Shown: positions 16,226 through 28,473 of the stretch, piece by piece
Numbering within the stretch: the first letter of the stretch is position 1
Layout of the letters: each line of letters begins with the position of its first letter
From: Streptomyces massasporeus
GTDB lineage: Bacteria; Actinomycetota; Actinomycetes; Streptomycetales; Streptomycetaceae
Reading direction: 5' to 3'
DNA: 64,000 nucleotides
Assembly (NCBI RefSeq): GCF_014648995.1
Contig: NZ_BMSE01000004.1
Coordinates: 1 to 64,000 of the forward strand
Notes under the pieces: generated by a model
What the model was told of the DNA's origin: nothing
Databases searched by the model: none
The model's input: the letters and a program-made list of their open reading frames with translations, nothing else
Made by a program: the position numbers and the translations under genes

Positions 16226-17409
16226 TGGCTGGTCGAAGGTCGGGGTCCGCGCTGGTGGCGCTCGTCGTGCTGCTCGTCGCCCTGGCCGGGTGCGGCGGGC
16301 GCTCCGCGGCCGACAGCGCCACGGTCGAGGTGCAGCGGCTCCTGGACCGGCGGGCCGAAGCGGTCGTCGACCGCGACGCGCGGGCCTACGAACGGACGGG
16401 CAGGGGGACGGATTTCGCCGACCTGCGCGCGGTGCCCGTGGCCGCCTGGTCGTACCGGGTGACCGCGGTGCGCCGCACCGGCGACACGGCCACCGCCGAC
16501 GCCGAACTGCGCTATCGCGTCGCCGGGTACGACGAGGCGCCGGTGACCACCGGACGCACCCTGCGGCTGAGCCGGGACGCGGACGGGCGGTGGTCCGTCG
16601 TCACCGACCGGCCCGCGAAGAAGTCCGCGCAGCAACTGTGGGACCAGGGGGCGGTGCACCTCGTGCGGGGCCGGCGCAGTCTCGTGCTCGGCGTCGGTCA
16701 GTCCGGGCAGTCGCTGCGGGACTTTGCGGACCTGGCCGACCGTGCGGTGCCGGCCGTGTCGGACGCGTGGGGCACGGACTGGAGCCGGCGGGTCGTCCTG
16801 GTCGTGCCGAAGTCGCTGGAGGGGATGGCGGGGCTGCTCGGCTCGCCCGCGTCGTCCTACCGCGGGATCGCGGCGGTCACCACCGGAGAGACGGGGCCAC
16901 GGACCCGGGCGCCGGCGGACCGGATCATCGTCAACCCGGATGCGTTCGCGCTCCTCGGGGGCCTCGGCGAGCAGGTCGTCGTCACCCACGAGACCACCCA
17001 TGTCGCCACCCGCGCCCGCACCACGGCCGCCACGCCCCTGTGGCTCTCCGAGGGGTACGCCGACTGGGTCGGCTACCGCGCCGCCGGCCGCACCCCCGTC
17101 GAGGCCGCCCCCGAACTGTCCCGGGCGGTCGCCGAGGACCGGCTCCCCACCGCCCTCCCGGACGACGAGGACTTCGGCTTCACCGGCGACGCGAGCCGCC
17201 TGGCCCGCTCCTACGAGAGCGGCTGGACGGCCTGCCGGATGATCTCCGACCGCTGGGGGGAGGCCCGGCTCGGCGCGTTCTACCGGGCCGTCGGGGAGCA
17301 CCGGGAGCGGGCCGGGGCGGTGGAGGAGGCGATGCGGAAGGTGCTGGGGACGACGCCGGATGCCTTTACGAGGCAGTGGCGGACGTACCTGCGGGATCAG
17401 CTGGGCTGA
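16225..17409 (+). CDS. Lipoprotein with gluzincin metallopeptidase motif
   Basis: A 394-residue envelope protein. A lipoprotein signal ends at ALAGC, making Cys23 the lipidated residue. Residues about 28-135 look like a Mce/SnoaL-type alpha-beta domain. The C-terminal half has a zinc-peptidase motif HETTH (His255, Glu256, His259) and the third ligand Glu276 in LSEGYADW, as in the gluzincin (peptidase MA) group. It probably works on the outer membrane face; its substrate is unknown. It lies just after the two NlpC/P60 genes, which fits an envelope role. It converges with the padR-like gene. Confidence 0.85.
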   Translation: MAGRRSGSALVALVVLLVALAGCGGRSAADSATVEVQRLLDRRAEAVVDRDARAYERTGRGTDFADLRAVPVAAWSYRVTAVRRTGDTATADAELRYRVAGYDEAPVTTGRTLRLSRDADGRWSVVTDRPAKKSAQQLWDQGAVHLVRGRRSLVLGVGQSGQSLRDFADLADRAVPAVSDAWGTDWSRRVVLVVPKSLEGMAGLLGSPASSYRGIAAVTTGETGPRTRAPADRIIVNPDAFALLGGLGEQVVVTHETTHVATRARTTAATPLWLSEGYADWVGYRAAGRTPVEAAPELSRAVAEDRLPTALPDDEDFGFTGDASRLARSYESGWTACRMISDRWGEARLGAFYRAVGEHRERAGAVEEAMRKVLGTTPDAFTRQWRTYLRDQLG

Positions 17410-17454
17410 CCCGGGCCCGGGCCGCCGAGGGCCTCACTCCGGCCGGTCTCCGCT

Positions 17455-17985
17455 TCACTCCGGCCGGTCGAGCACCTCGACGGCCTCCCGCAGCCACGCC
17501 CGCTCCGCCTCGCCCGTCGCCCGGGCCACCCGGAGCATGCCCTGGCGGAACAGGTCCTCGGCCTCCTCGACGCGGACCGGCTTGCCGGACGCGTAGAAGA
17601 AGCTCGTCGGGGTCTCCAGGAACTCCAGCCGCCGGCGCAGCACCGCGGCCTGTTCGTGCCGGTCGGGCAGGTGGCGCAGGAAGGCGAGGACCGTGTTGAA
17701 GCGGACCTGGTCGGTGATCTCGGTCTGCTTCGGGTGGCGCAGCCGCTCCAGCAGCTCCTCGCGCCCCTTTCCGGTGAGGGCGAGGATCCGGCGCGGGGCG
17801 GCGCTCGCGCCCGGCTCGGTGCGCTGGTCGAGCAGGCCCGCCCCGACCAGGCGCGTGATCGCCGGGTAGAGCGCACCGTCGCTGACCGGCCGGACGTGCC
17901 CGGTCAGCGCCTTGATGCGCTCCTTCAACTCATAGCCGTGCAGGGGCTCCTCGGCCAGGAAGCCCAGGATCGACAGCTCCAGCAT
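17455..17985 (-). CDS. PadR-family transcriptional regulator
   Basis: A 176-residue regulator. The N-terminal winged helix (LELSILGFLAEEPLHGYELKERI, the PadR signature, positions about 2-24) is followed by the wing and a C-terminal dimerisation domain of four helices (PF10400-like). The ATG at 17985 follows AAGGAGGA and fits the family start; the frame extends 10 codons upstream without support. It is divergent from a MATE exporter, and a near-perfect 23-bp palindrome between them is the likely operator. PadR proteins usually repress a neighbouring transporter until a small molecule binds. Confidence 0.92.
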   Translation of the reverse strand: MLELSILGFLAEEPLHGYELKERIKALTGHVRPVSDGALYPAITRLVGAGLLDQRTEPGASAAPRRILALTGKGREELLERLRHPKQTEITDQVRFNTVLAFLRHLPDRHEQAAVLRRRLEFLETPTSFFYASGKPVRVEEAEDLFRQGMLRVARATGEAERAWLREAVEVLDRPE

Positions 17986-18029
17986 GGTCCTCCTTGCGGG
18001 TGGTCGACACCGCATGCTACCTCTTAACG

Positions 18030-18052
18030 AGCTACCTCGAATCGAGATAGCT
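18030..18052 (+). promoter_or_regulatory. Probable PadR operator
   Basis: Two 11-bp arms (18030-18040 and 18042-18052) around a single A, with one mismatch. It sits between the divergent padR-like and MATE genes and would let the regulator control both. Confidence 0.65.
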
Positions 18053-18111
18053 CGGATCGAGGTTCGGCAGACCTCGGCCGAGGTTCATCAGGACCCGGGG
18101 GGACCGCCACC

Positions 18112-19437
18112 GTGAACGCCCACCGCAGACAACTCGTGCTGCTCGCCCGCCCCGTCTACTTCTCGCTCCTCGCCTCCGTCGCCGCCGGAATCATCAACAC
18201 CGTCTGGGTCGCCCGGCTGGGCGGTCCGGCCGTGGCCGCCGTGGCCGTCGCGACCACCACGGAGAACGTGCTGCTCGGCATCGCCCTGGTCTTCGGCTCC
18301 GGCACCACCGTGCTGGTCGCCCACGCCCGGGGCGCCCGCGACCCCGGGGCGGTCCGGGCCGCCGTGCGGGGCGGGTGGGCGCTGTGGGCGCTGGTGACGC
18401 CCCTGGTGGTGGCGGGCGGTCTGATCGTCGGCGAACCGCTGGCCCGGCTGGTGCTCGGCGGGGCGGACGGCCGCGCCCTCCCGCTCGCCGCCGCCTACTT
18501 CACCCTGTCCATGCCGGGCATGGCCGTCTTCTTCGCCCAGCAACTCGTCGACGGCATCCTCAAGGGCGCGGGCGACACCCGGACCCCGATGCGGCTCGCC
18601 CTGCTGGCAGGCGGTCTGATCCTGGCCCTGGACCCGCTCCTCATCCACCTCCACGGCGTCCAAGGCGCCGCGGCCGCCACCGTGCTGTCCCGGTGCGTGG
18701 CGCTGGGGGCGGGACTCCTCGCGGTCCGGCGCGACGCCCTGCTGCGCGAGGCCCGGCGGGCCGCGCCGGGCGAGTCCCCGGCCGCCTCCCTGCGCCGGAC
18801 GCTGACGACCGGCCTGCCGATGTCGGCCGACTTCACCGTGCGGCAGACGGGTGCGCTGGTCCTGGTCGCGATCGTGGCGCGGCTCGGGGTGACGGCGGTG
18901 GCCGCGTACGCGATCGCCTACAAGATCATGTACGTGGCGACCATGGCCTTCTACGCCGTCCGTCAGGCCGCCGCCATCCACACCGCGCACACGCGGGGCG
19001 CGGGAGAGGACGAACGGCGGGTGATCGGGAGGCAGACCGTGTTCCTCTCCGGCGCCCTCGGCCTCGGCGCGGCCGTACTGCTGGCCGTCGGTGCCCCGTG
19101 GCTCATGGCCGCCTTCGGAGCGGGGCCCGAAGTCGCGCACCAGGGCGTGCTGTTCCTGCGTTGGGTCGGGCCCTACCTGTTGCTGATGGCCTGTCTCATC
19201 GCGCTCGGCGGGGTCTTCGAGGGCAGCGGGGGCGCCTCGGTGCTGCTGAGGGTGACCGTGCTCGGGACCGCGGTGCAGCTGGCCCTCGCGTACAGCCTGA
19301 CGAGGCTCGGACTGCCGGGGGTGTGTCTCGCGCTGGCGCTCGCGGCGGCGGTGCAGTGCGCCCTGGCGGGGGTGCTCTTCCGGCGCGCCCCGGCTCAGGA
19401 GGAGACGGAGGTCTCCCCGGCACGGGCGGCCGGCTGA
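18112..19437 (+). CDS. MATE-family multidrug exporter
   Basis: Integral membrane antiporter of 441 residues with twelve predicted helices in two related halves, which pumps drugs or metabolites out using a cation gradient. Typical positions are visible: the first helix with an R-P-YF segment, repeated G-G/A-D motifs, and the half-boundary loop near residue 225. GTG is the likely start, with weak ribosome-site support. A PadR-type regulator is divergent. The 3' end overlaps the convergent GT87 gene by 43 bp. Confidence 0.9.
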   Translation: MNAHRRQLVLLARPVYFSLLASVAAGIINTVWVARLGGPAVAAVAVATTTENVLLGIALVFGSGTTVLVAHARGARDPGAVRAAVRGGWALWALVTPLVVAGGLIVGEPLARLVLGGADGRALPLAAAYFTLSMPGMAVFFAQQLVDGILKGAGDTRTPMRLALLAGGLILALDPLLIHLHGVQGAAAATVLSRCVALGAGLLAVRRDALLREARRAAPGESPAASLRRTLTTGLPMSADFTVRQTGALVLVAIVARLGVTAVAAYAIAYKIMYVATMAFYAVRQAAAIHTAHTRGAGEDERRVIGRQTVFLSGALGLGAAVLLAVGAPWLMAAFGAGPEVAHQGVLFLRWVGPYLLLMACLIALGGVFEGSGGASVLLRVTVLGTAVQLALAYSLTRLGLPGVCLALALAAAVQCALAGVLFRRAPAQEETEVSPARAAG

Positions 19438-20633
19438 GACGGCAGGGTGGCGGGGGCCGTGCGCGGCACCGTCGCCTTCCACAGGGCGCGGGCCGCGAGG
19501 AGGGTGGCGACCACCAGCAGGCCGTTGCGCAGGAACAGCAGGGTGAGGCCGAGGCCGTCACTGGCCACCACGTCGGCGAAGTAGTACGGGAACTCCAGCA
19601 CCGTCACGAAGCACGCCACCAGCACCAGCGCGACCGGCAGCCGCATCCGGCTGCCCGGGAAGTACAGGCACACCGCCGCCAGCCCGACCAGCCACACCAT
19701 GTACTGCGGGCTGATCACCCGGCTGGTGGTGGTGAACATCAGCACCGCGACGAAGGCCGCGTCCGCGAGCGTGTGCTCCTCGAAGTGCCGCGCCAGCAGC
19801 CGCCACAGCACCAGCCAGCCGAAGGCCGCCCCGGTGAGGAACAGCGCGCCGGTGCTCACCTCGCTCACGTACGGCCCGAGGAACTCGATCGATCCGTAGT
19901 TCAGCTTCACCTCGCCCTGCCAGCCGAAGTGCCGGGCGACGTGGAAGACCAGCGCGCCCAGCGATTCCACCTCGGTGCCCCGGTCGCGCTGGAAGGTCAG
20001 GAACGCGAACGCGCCGGGCATGGCCAGCGCGAACACGCCCGTCACCACGACGCCGGTCACCAGTGCCGACACCCAGGCGCTGCGCCGGCGGGCGGCGAGG
20101 AGCAGCATCGCGGGCCACACCTTCAGCAGCGCCCCGAAGGCGGCCAGGGCCCCCATCGCCCTGGGGTGCCGGGCGCCCGCGAGCAGTGCGGCCATCGCCA
20201 CGGCCGTGACCATCACGTCGTAGCGGGCGTACACCGTCGGGCCGAGCAGCGGGACGCCGATCACCCACACCCAGGCGCCGCGCAGCGACCGGCCCGGGCG
20301 GCGGCCCGCGTACGTCATCAGGGCCAGCACGGCCAGGTCGGTGACGCAGACCAGGACGTAGAACGCGGTCGCGTAGTCCAGGAAGGGCAGCAGACCGGGG
20401 GAGAGGATCGCCAGCGCGGCGGCGGGCGGGTACTGCCAGGTGACGTCGTTCAGCGGGAACGTTCCGGTGCTCAGGACGTCGAACCAGCCCTGGTAGATCA
20501 CCTGCACGTCGCTCGTCACGTCCGGGCCCGGGAAGACGTACACCTTCAGGACGAACAGCAGCAGCACCAGCCTCGTGAGACACCAGACCACCGGCAGCCA
20601 TGCCGGGGACCGCCCCGTGCCCGTCGTCTTCAC
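19395..20633 (-). CDS. GT87-family polyprenol-dependent mannosyltransferase-like protein
   Basis: GT-C-fold membrane glycosyltransferase (DUF2029/GT87) of 412 residues with about ten helices. Early residues GPDVTSDVQVIYQGWFD hold the acidic motif of the first outer loop, where catalysis occurs, and VTWQYPPAAA is the family YPP motif. The substrate is likely polyprenyl-phosphomannose. In M. tuberculosis the GT87 enzyme Rv2181 lies in the same syntenic block and adds alpha-1,2-mannose to lipoglycans. Start GTG 20633 was chosen near the first helix. It is divergent from the pimB-like gene, which fits joint work on mannosides. Confidence 0.88.
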   Translation of the reverse strand: MKTTGTGRSPAWLPVVWCLTRLVLLLFVLKVYVFPGPDVTSDVQVIYQGWFDVLSTGTFPLNDVTWQYPPAAALAILSPGLLPFLDYATAFYVLVCVTDLAVLALMTYAGRRPGRSLRGAWVWVIGVPLLGPTVYARYDVMVTAVAMAALLAGARHPRAMGALAAFGALLKVWPAMLLLAARRRSAWVSALVTGVVVTGVFALAMPGAFAFLTFQRDRGTEVESLGALVFHVARHFGWQGEVKLNYGSIEFLGPYVSEVSTGALFLTGAAFGWLVLWRLLARHFEEHTLADAAFVAVLMFTTTSRVISPQYMVWLVGLAAVCLYFPGSRMRLPVALVLVACFVTVLEFPYYFADVVASDGLGLTLLFLRNGLLVVATLLAARALWKATVPRTAPATLPSQPAARAGETSVSS

Positions 20634-20735
20634 GTCGTGATCCCTGCCCGTTCGCCTGCCGTGTCGAGGGGGCCATGATGGGCCCGTCAGCTGTGAGCGT
20701 GCCATACGCGCTGCCGCACAGGGCGACGAGGGCGG

Positions 20736-23680
<2,945 letters not shown>

Positions 23681-23693
23681 CGCCGTACACGCA

Positions 23694-25490
23694 CTACTTG
23701 GCGTAGATCGCCTCGACCTCGTGCGCGTAGTCCTTCGCCACCACGTTCCGCTTCAGCTTCAGCGAGGGGGTCAGGTGGCCCGACTCCTCCGTGAACTGGG
23801 AGGACAGAATGCGGAACTTCCGCACCGATTCCGCCTTCGACACCGCGGCGTTGCCGTCGTCGATCGCCGCCTGGATCGCGGCCAGCAGGTCCGGGTCCTC
23901 GCTCAGCGACGCCGCGGTGGAACCCGCCGGCTTGCCGTGGTCGGAGCACCAACGGCCCAGGAACTCCTCGTCGATGGTGACCAGCGCGCCCACGAACGGC
24001 CGCCCGTCGCCCACCACCATGCACTCCGCGACCAGGGCGTGCGCCCGGATGCGGTCCTCGATCACGGCCGGGGCGACGTTCTTGCCGCCCGCGGTGACGA
24101 TGATCTCCTTCTTACGGCCGGTGATCCTCAGGTAGCCGTCCTCGTCGAGGGTGCCGATGTCACCGGTGTGGAACCAGCCGTCGGCCAGCGCCTCCGCGGT
24201 CGCGCCGGGGTTGTTCCAGTACTCCTTGAACAGGTGCTCGCCGTGCAGCAGCACCTCGCCGTCGTCGGCGATCCGCACCACCGAGCCGGGCAGCGGCTGG
24301 CCGACCGTGCCGATCTTCTGCCGGTCCCAGGGGTTGAACGCGGTGGCCGCGCAGGACTCGGTCAGGCCGTAGCCCTCCAGGACCGTGAAACCGATGCCGC
24401 GGAAGAAGTGACCGAGGCGCTCGCCGAGCGGGGCGCCGCCGGAGATGGCGTACTCGCCCCGGCCGCCGAGGACCGCGCGGAGTTTGCTGTAGACGAGCTT
24501 GTCGAACGTCTTGTGCTTGATCTTCAGACCGAAGGACGGGCCCGAGGGGGTGTCCAGCGCCTTGCTGTAGGCGATGGCGGTGTCGGCGGCCTTGTCGAAG
24601 ATCTTGCCCTTGCCGTCGGCCTGTGCCTTGGCGCGCGCCGAGTTGTAGACCTTCTCGAAGACGCGCGGGACCCCGAGGATCAGCGTCGGGCGGAACGAGG
24701 CCAGCTCGTCGGTGAGGTTCTTGATGTCCGGGACGCAGCCGAGCTTGATCGGCGCCATCATGGGCGCGATCTGCACCAGCCGGCCGAAGACGTGCGCGAG
24801 CGGCAGGAAGAGCAGCACCGAGCACTCGCCCGTGCGGAACAGCGGACGCAGCCGCTCGACGATGTTGCCGCACTCGGCGAAGAAGCTGCGGTGGGTGAGC
24901 ACGCAGCCCTTGGGGCGGCCGGTGGTGCCGGAGGTGTAGACGATGGTCGCCGGGTCGTCGGCCTTGGCGAACGAGCCGCGCTCCTCGACCGTCTCGTCCG
25001 TGACGTCCTGGCCGAGCCGGCCCAGCTCGTCGATGCCGCCGCCGTCGATCTGCCACACGTGCTTGAGCGCCGGCAGCCGGTCGCGCACCGACTCGATCGC
25101 GGCCGAGTGGGCCTCCGACTCCACGACGCAGGCGGTCGCGCCCGAGTCGCCGAGGATCCACTGCACCTGCTCCGGCGAACTGGTCTCGTACACCGGCACG
25201 GTCACCGCGCCCGCGCTCCAGATCGCGAAGTCCAGCAGCGTCCACTCGTAGCGGGTGCGGGACATCAGGCCCACCCGGTCGCCCGGCTGGACCCCGGCGG
25301 CGATCAGCCCCTTCGCGGCCGTGTGCACCTCGGCGAGGAACTCGGTGGCCGTGACGTCCTGCCAGCTGCCGCCGATCTTGCGGGCGATGACGGCGACGTC
25401 CGGGTGCTGCGCGGCGTTTCTGCGGACGATGTCGGTCAGATTTCCGTCCGCAGGGACCTCGTACAAAGCCGGAAGGCTGAACTCGCGCAA
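23694..25490 (-). CDS. fadD: Long-chain fatty-acid-CoA ligase (FadD15-like)
   Basis: ANL-superfamily enzyme of 598 residues that activates fatty acids to acyl-CoA through acyl-AMP. The P-loop-like motif YTSGTTGRPKG, the GYGLTE motif, the WFHTGDIG motif and the C-terminal GRKKEIIVTAGGKNV hinge are all present, and the final Lys of the C-terminal domain is in SLKLKR. It has no signal peptide. It is convergent with choA, 13 bp apart. FadD15 (Rv2187) holds the equivalent place in M. tuberculosis. Start ATG 25490 follows a GAGGAGCAG site. Confidence 0.93.
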   Translation of the reverse strand: MREFSLPALYEVPADGNLTDIVRRNAAQHPDVAVIARKIGGSWQDVTATEFLAEVHTAAKGLIAAGVQPGDRVGLMSRTRYEWTLLDFAIWSAGAVTVPVYETSSPEQVQWILGDSGATACVVESEAHSAAIESVRDRLPALKHVWQIDGGGIDELGRLGQDVTDETVEERGSFAKADDPATIVYTSGTTGRPKGCVLTHRSFFAECGNIVERLRPLFRTGECSVLLFLPLAHVFGRLVQIAPMMAPIKLGCVPDIKNLTDELASFRPTLILGVPRVFEKVYNSARAKAQADGKGKIFDKAADTAIAYSKALDTPSGPSFGLKIKHKTFDKLVYSKLRAVLGGRGEYAISGGAPLGERLGHFFRGIGFTVLEGYGLTESCAATAFNPWDRQKIGTVGQPLPGSVVRIADDGEVLLHGEHLFKEYWNNPGATAEALADGWFHTGDIGTLDEDGYLRITGRKKEIIVTAGGKNVAPAVIEDRIRAHALVAECMVVGDGRPFVGALVTIDEEFLGRWCSDHGKPAGSTAASLSEDPDLLAAIQAAIDDGNAAVSKAESVRKFRILSSQFTEESGHLTPSLKLKRNVVAKDYAHEVEAIYAK

Positions 25491-25786
25491 GACTGCTGCT
25501 CCTCATAGGGCGCCGGCGCCACGACGGTGTGTGCTGCGACGGTGCGGTCCAAGGCTCGGGGAGGTACTCAGGCATTCACTTGTTGAAATGCAGAGCACGA
25601 CTGGACTGCCCGGACGTTACCCGCCGGTATGGCTTCTCCGACAGGGGGTCCCGTCGAGATGTTCGCTGCGTCACACAGTTGGGTATTCCATCGCGCACAG
25701 TAGTCCACGGACTAACTGACTGGCCAGTAACCGCAGGTCCGGCCGCCACTGTTCACCTTTGCCGCACACGCTTACGCTTGATCGTC
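25491..25786. promoter_or_regulatory. Divergent promoter region fadD / metallophosphoesterase
   Basis: A 296-bp gap without a gene. Near its right end is ACTGACTGGCCAGT (25715-25728), with palindromic core ACTGGCCAGT, nearly the same as the operator-like site at 57605. TACGCT (25773-25778) lies 8 nt before ATG 25787 and could be a leaderless -10. Nothing else recognised. Confidence 0.5.
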
Positions 25787-26584
25787 ATGGCACCCACACC
25801 AGCCGGAAACCACCGGACGCGCGTACACGTGGTCAGCGACGTGCACGGCAACGCCCGCGACCTGGCCAGGGCCGGTGAGGGCGCGGACGCCCTGATATGT
25901 CTGGGCGACCTCGTCCTCTTCCTCGACTACGCGGACCACTCCCGCGGCATCTTCCCCGACCTGTTCGGCGTCGAGAACGCCGACCGCATCGTGGCGCTGC
26001 GCACCGCCCGCCGTTTCGAGGAGGCCCGGGTGCTCGGGGCCGAGCTGTGGGCCGGCCTCCAGGGGGAGCGCGCCACGGTGATCGAGAAGGCGGTGCGCAA
26101 GCAGTACGCCGAGCTGTTCGCCGCGTTCCCCACTCCGACGTACGCCACCTACGGCAACGTCGACATGCCGCCCCTGTGGCGGGAGTACGCGGGCCCCGGC
26201 ACGACCGTCCTCGACGGCGAGCGCGTCGAGATCGGCGGCCGGGTCTTCGGCTTCGTCGGCGGCGGCCTGCGCACACCGATGCGGACGCCGTACGAGATCA
26301 GCGACGAGGAGTACGCGGCGAAGATCGAGGCCGTGGGCGAGGTCGACGTGCTCTGCACGCACATCCCGCCCGAGGTCCCCGAGCTGGTCTACGACACCGT
26401 CGCCCGCCGCTTCGAGCGCGGCAGCCGCGCCCTGCTGGACGCCATCCGCCGCACCCGGCCCCGCTACTCCCTCTTCGGGCACGTCCACCAGCCGCTGGTG
26501 AAGAGGATGCGGATCGGGGCGACCGAGTGCGTGAACGTGGGGCACTTCGCGTCGACCGGAACGCCCTGGGCGCTGGAGTGGTGA
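25787..26584 (+). CDS. Calcineurin-like metallophosphoesterase
   Basis: A 265-residue cytoplasmic hydrolase with a dinuclear metal site. All family blocks are present: SDVHGN, GDLVLFLD, YGNVDMP, CTHIP and GHVHQP. It should split phosphomono- or diesters; the substrate is unknown. ATG 25787 was chosen over the open frame beginning at 25529 because conserved sequence starts only here and because of the -10-like box 8 nt upstream. A related metallophosphoesterase sits near fadD in other actinobacteria. Confidence 0.9.
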   Translation: MAPTPAGNHRTRVHVVSDVHGNARDLARAGEGADALICLGDLVLFLDYADHSRGIFPDLFGVENADRIVALRTARRFEEARVLGAELWAGLQGERATVIEKAVRKQYAELFAAFPTPTYATYGNVDMPPLWREYAGPGTTVLDGERVEIGGRVFGFVGGGLRTPMRTPYEISDEEYAAKIEAVGEVDVLCTHIPPEVPELVYDTVARRFERGSRALLDAIRRTRPRYSLFGHVHQPLVKRMRIGATECVNVGHFASTGTPWALEW

Positions 26585-26692
26585 GGACGCCCCAGGTCGG
26601 GTGAGATCCGCGGGTCCCGTGCGCGGTAGCCTTCACGCTGCACGCACCTGCGCACGACCTCATACCGGCCCGTATCTGGAGGAGCCACGGCG

Positions 26693-27133
26693 ATGGCGGA
26701 ACACACCAGCTCGAGCATCACCATCGGGGCGGCCCCGGCCGACGTCATGGCGGTCATCTCCGATTTCGCCCGCTACCCGGACTGGACGGGCGAGGTGAAG
26801 GAGGCCGAGGTCCTCAAGACCGACGCCCAGGGCCGCGCCGAGCAGGTCCGCCTCGTCATGGACGCGGGCGCCATCAAGGACGACCAGGTCCTCGGTTACA
26901 CCTGGACCGGCGAGAACGAGGTGTCCTGGACGCTCGTGAAGTCCCAGATGCTCCGGTCCCTCGACGGCTCCTACCTCCTCAAGCCGTCCGGCGCGGGCGG
27001 CACGGAGGTCACCTACGTCCTGACCGTCGACGTGAAGATCCCCATGCTCGGCATGATCAAGCGCAAGGCCGAGAAGGTCATCATCGACCGGGCGCTGGCG
27101 GGGCTGAAGAAGCGGGTCGAAGCGGGCAAGTAG
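26693..27133 (+). CDS. SRPBCC (START-like/polyketide cyclase) family protein
   Basis: A 146-residue helix-grip protein with a hydrophobic pocket that would hold a lipid or polyketide-like ligand. N-terminal IGAAPADVMAVISDFARYPDW and the C-terminal long helix (LAGLKKRVEAGK) are typical. GGAGGAG precedes the ATG. It is followed after 67 bp by the ArsA-like gene, a pairing also found as Rv2185c-Rv2184c, which suggests a linked envelope-lipid task. Confidence 0.9.
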   Translation: MAEHTSSSITIGAAPADVMAVISDFARYPDWTGEVKEAEVLKTDAQGRAEQVRLVMDAGAIKDDQVLGYTWTGENEVSWTLVKSQMLRSLDGSYLLKPSGAGGTEVTYVLTVDVKIPMLGMIKRKAEKVIIDRALAGLKKRVEAGK

Positions 27134-27200
27134 CCCTGGCCGCGCAGCCACCCGGCGGCAGCGCCGGGTGCTCCGGCGACTCCCGGTACCGTTCAGCCCC

Positions 27201-28370
27201 ATGCGCACCATCCTGATCACCGGCCCCGGCGGCAGCGGTCGTACCACCCTCGCGGCCGCGACCGCCCTGGCCGCGGCGGCCGAGGGCGACCGCACCCTCG
27301 TCCTCGGCACCGACCGCACGGACAGCCTCGGTGCCGCCCTGGGAGTGGCGACCGGCCCGGCCCCGGTCCAGGCCGCCCCGCACCTCACCGCCTGGCGTCC
27401 CGACGCCGCGCAGGACTTCCGCAGGGACCTCGTCGCCCTCCAGGACCGCGCCTCCTCCGCCCTGGACCTGCTCGGCGCCTCCCGCCTCGACCCCGAGGAA
27501 CTCACCCCCCTGCCCGGCGCCGAGGAACTCGCCCTGCTGCGCGCCCTGCGGGACGCCGCGCTGTCCGAGAAGTACGACACCCTCGTCGTCGACCTCCCCC
27601 CGGCCCCGCAGGCCCTCGCCCTCCTCGCCCTGCCCGAGGAACTCCGCCGCTATCTGCGCCGCCTCCTCCCGCCCGAACGGCAGGCCGCCCGCGCCCTGCG
27701 TCCCGTCCTCGGCCGCCTCGCCGGCGTCCCCATGCCCGCCGAGTGGCTCTACGAGACGGCGGCCCGCTGGGACCTGGAACTGGCCGCCGTCGAGGCGGTC
27801 GTCGCCGACCGCGGCACCGTCGTACGGCTGGTCGCCGAGCCCGGGCCGGCCGGTGCCGACGCGCTGCGCACCGCCCGCCTCGGCCTCGCCCTGCGCGGTC
27901 TCGCCACCGACGTCGTGGTCGCCAACCGCGTCCTGCCCGAGGCGTCCCCGGACACCTGGCTCGCCGGCCCGGTCGCCCAGCAGCGCAAGACGCTGGAGGA
28001 GTGGCGGGAGTCGTACGACGTGCGCACCGTCGCCCACCTCGGACACGACCCGCGCGGCATCGACGACCTCACCGCCCTCGCCGTGCCCGGCGTCGCGCAG
28101 CGGGCCCCCGCCGCCGACTGGCCGGTGACCGACCGGCTCGGCGAGGACGGTGTGCTCGTCTGGCAGATCCCGCTGCCCGGCGCCATACGCGAGGAACTGG
28201 ACCTCGTCCGGCGCGGCGACGAACTCGTCGTCACGGCGGAGAGGTTCCGCCGGGTCGTCCCGCTGCCCTCCGTGCTGCGCCGCTGCACCGTCGACGGAGC
28301 CGCCCTGCGCGACGGCGAGCTGCGGATCCGCTTCGTGCCCGACCCGAAGCTGTGGCCGCAGGGCCGGTGA
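27201..28370 (+). CDS. ArsA-family ATPase-like protein with altered Walker A
   Basis: A 389-residue cytoplasmic protein of the ArsA/GET3 family with the C-terminal ArsA HSP20-like domain (about residues 310-385). The N-terminal P-loop reads GPGGSGRTT, where the family has GKGGVGKTT; both the signature Lys and the Walker Lys are replaced (Pro and Arg). Walker B-like LVVDLPPAPQAL is present near residue 130. ATP hydrolysis is doubtful. ATG 27201 was chosen 8 nt after TACCGT (leaderless). It matches Rv2184c in place. Membrane-protein targeting or a structural role is possible. Confidence 0.88.
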   Translation: MRTILITGPGGSGRTTLAAATALAAAAEGDRTLVLGTDRTDSLGAALGVATGPAPVQAAPHLTAWRPDAAQDFRRDLVALQDRASSALDLLGASRLDPEELTPLPGAEELALLRALRDAALSEKYDTLVVDLPPAPQALALLALPEELRRYLRRLLPPERQAARALRPVLGRLAGVPMPAEWLYETAARWDLELAAVEAVVADRGTVVRLVAEPGPAGADALRTARLGLALRGLATDVVVANRVLPEASPDTWLAGPVAQQRKTLEEWRESYDVRTVAHLGHDPRGIDDLTALAVPGVAQRAPAADWPVTDRLGEDGVLVWQIPLPGAIREELDLVRRGDELVVTAERFRRVVPLPSVLRRCTVDGAALRDGELRIRFVPDPKLWPQGR

Positions 28371-28473
28371 GGCAGCGGTGCGGAACCGGGCGAACACGGC
28401 CGGTCCCGGCCCGTGAACCCGGTACGCCCGTTCGGGTAACGTCGGAGGGACGAACCGTAGTCAGGAGTCCGTC

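Noticed and set aside
17433..17470. Short tandem repeat TCACTCCGGCCGGTC at the end of the PadR gene
   Set aside because: A 21-bp partial duplication after and across the stop codon with no evident role.
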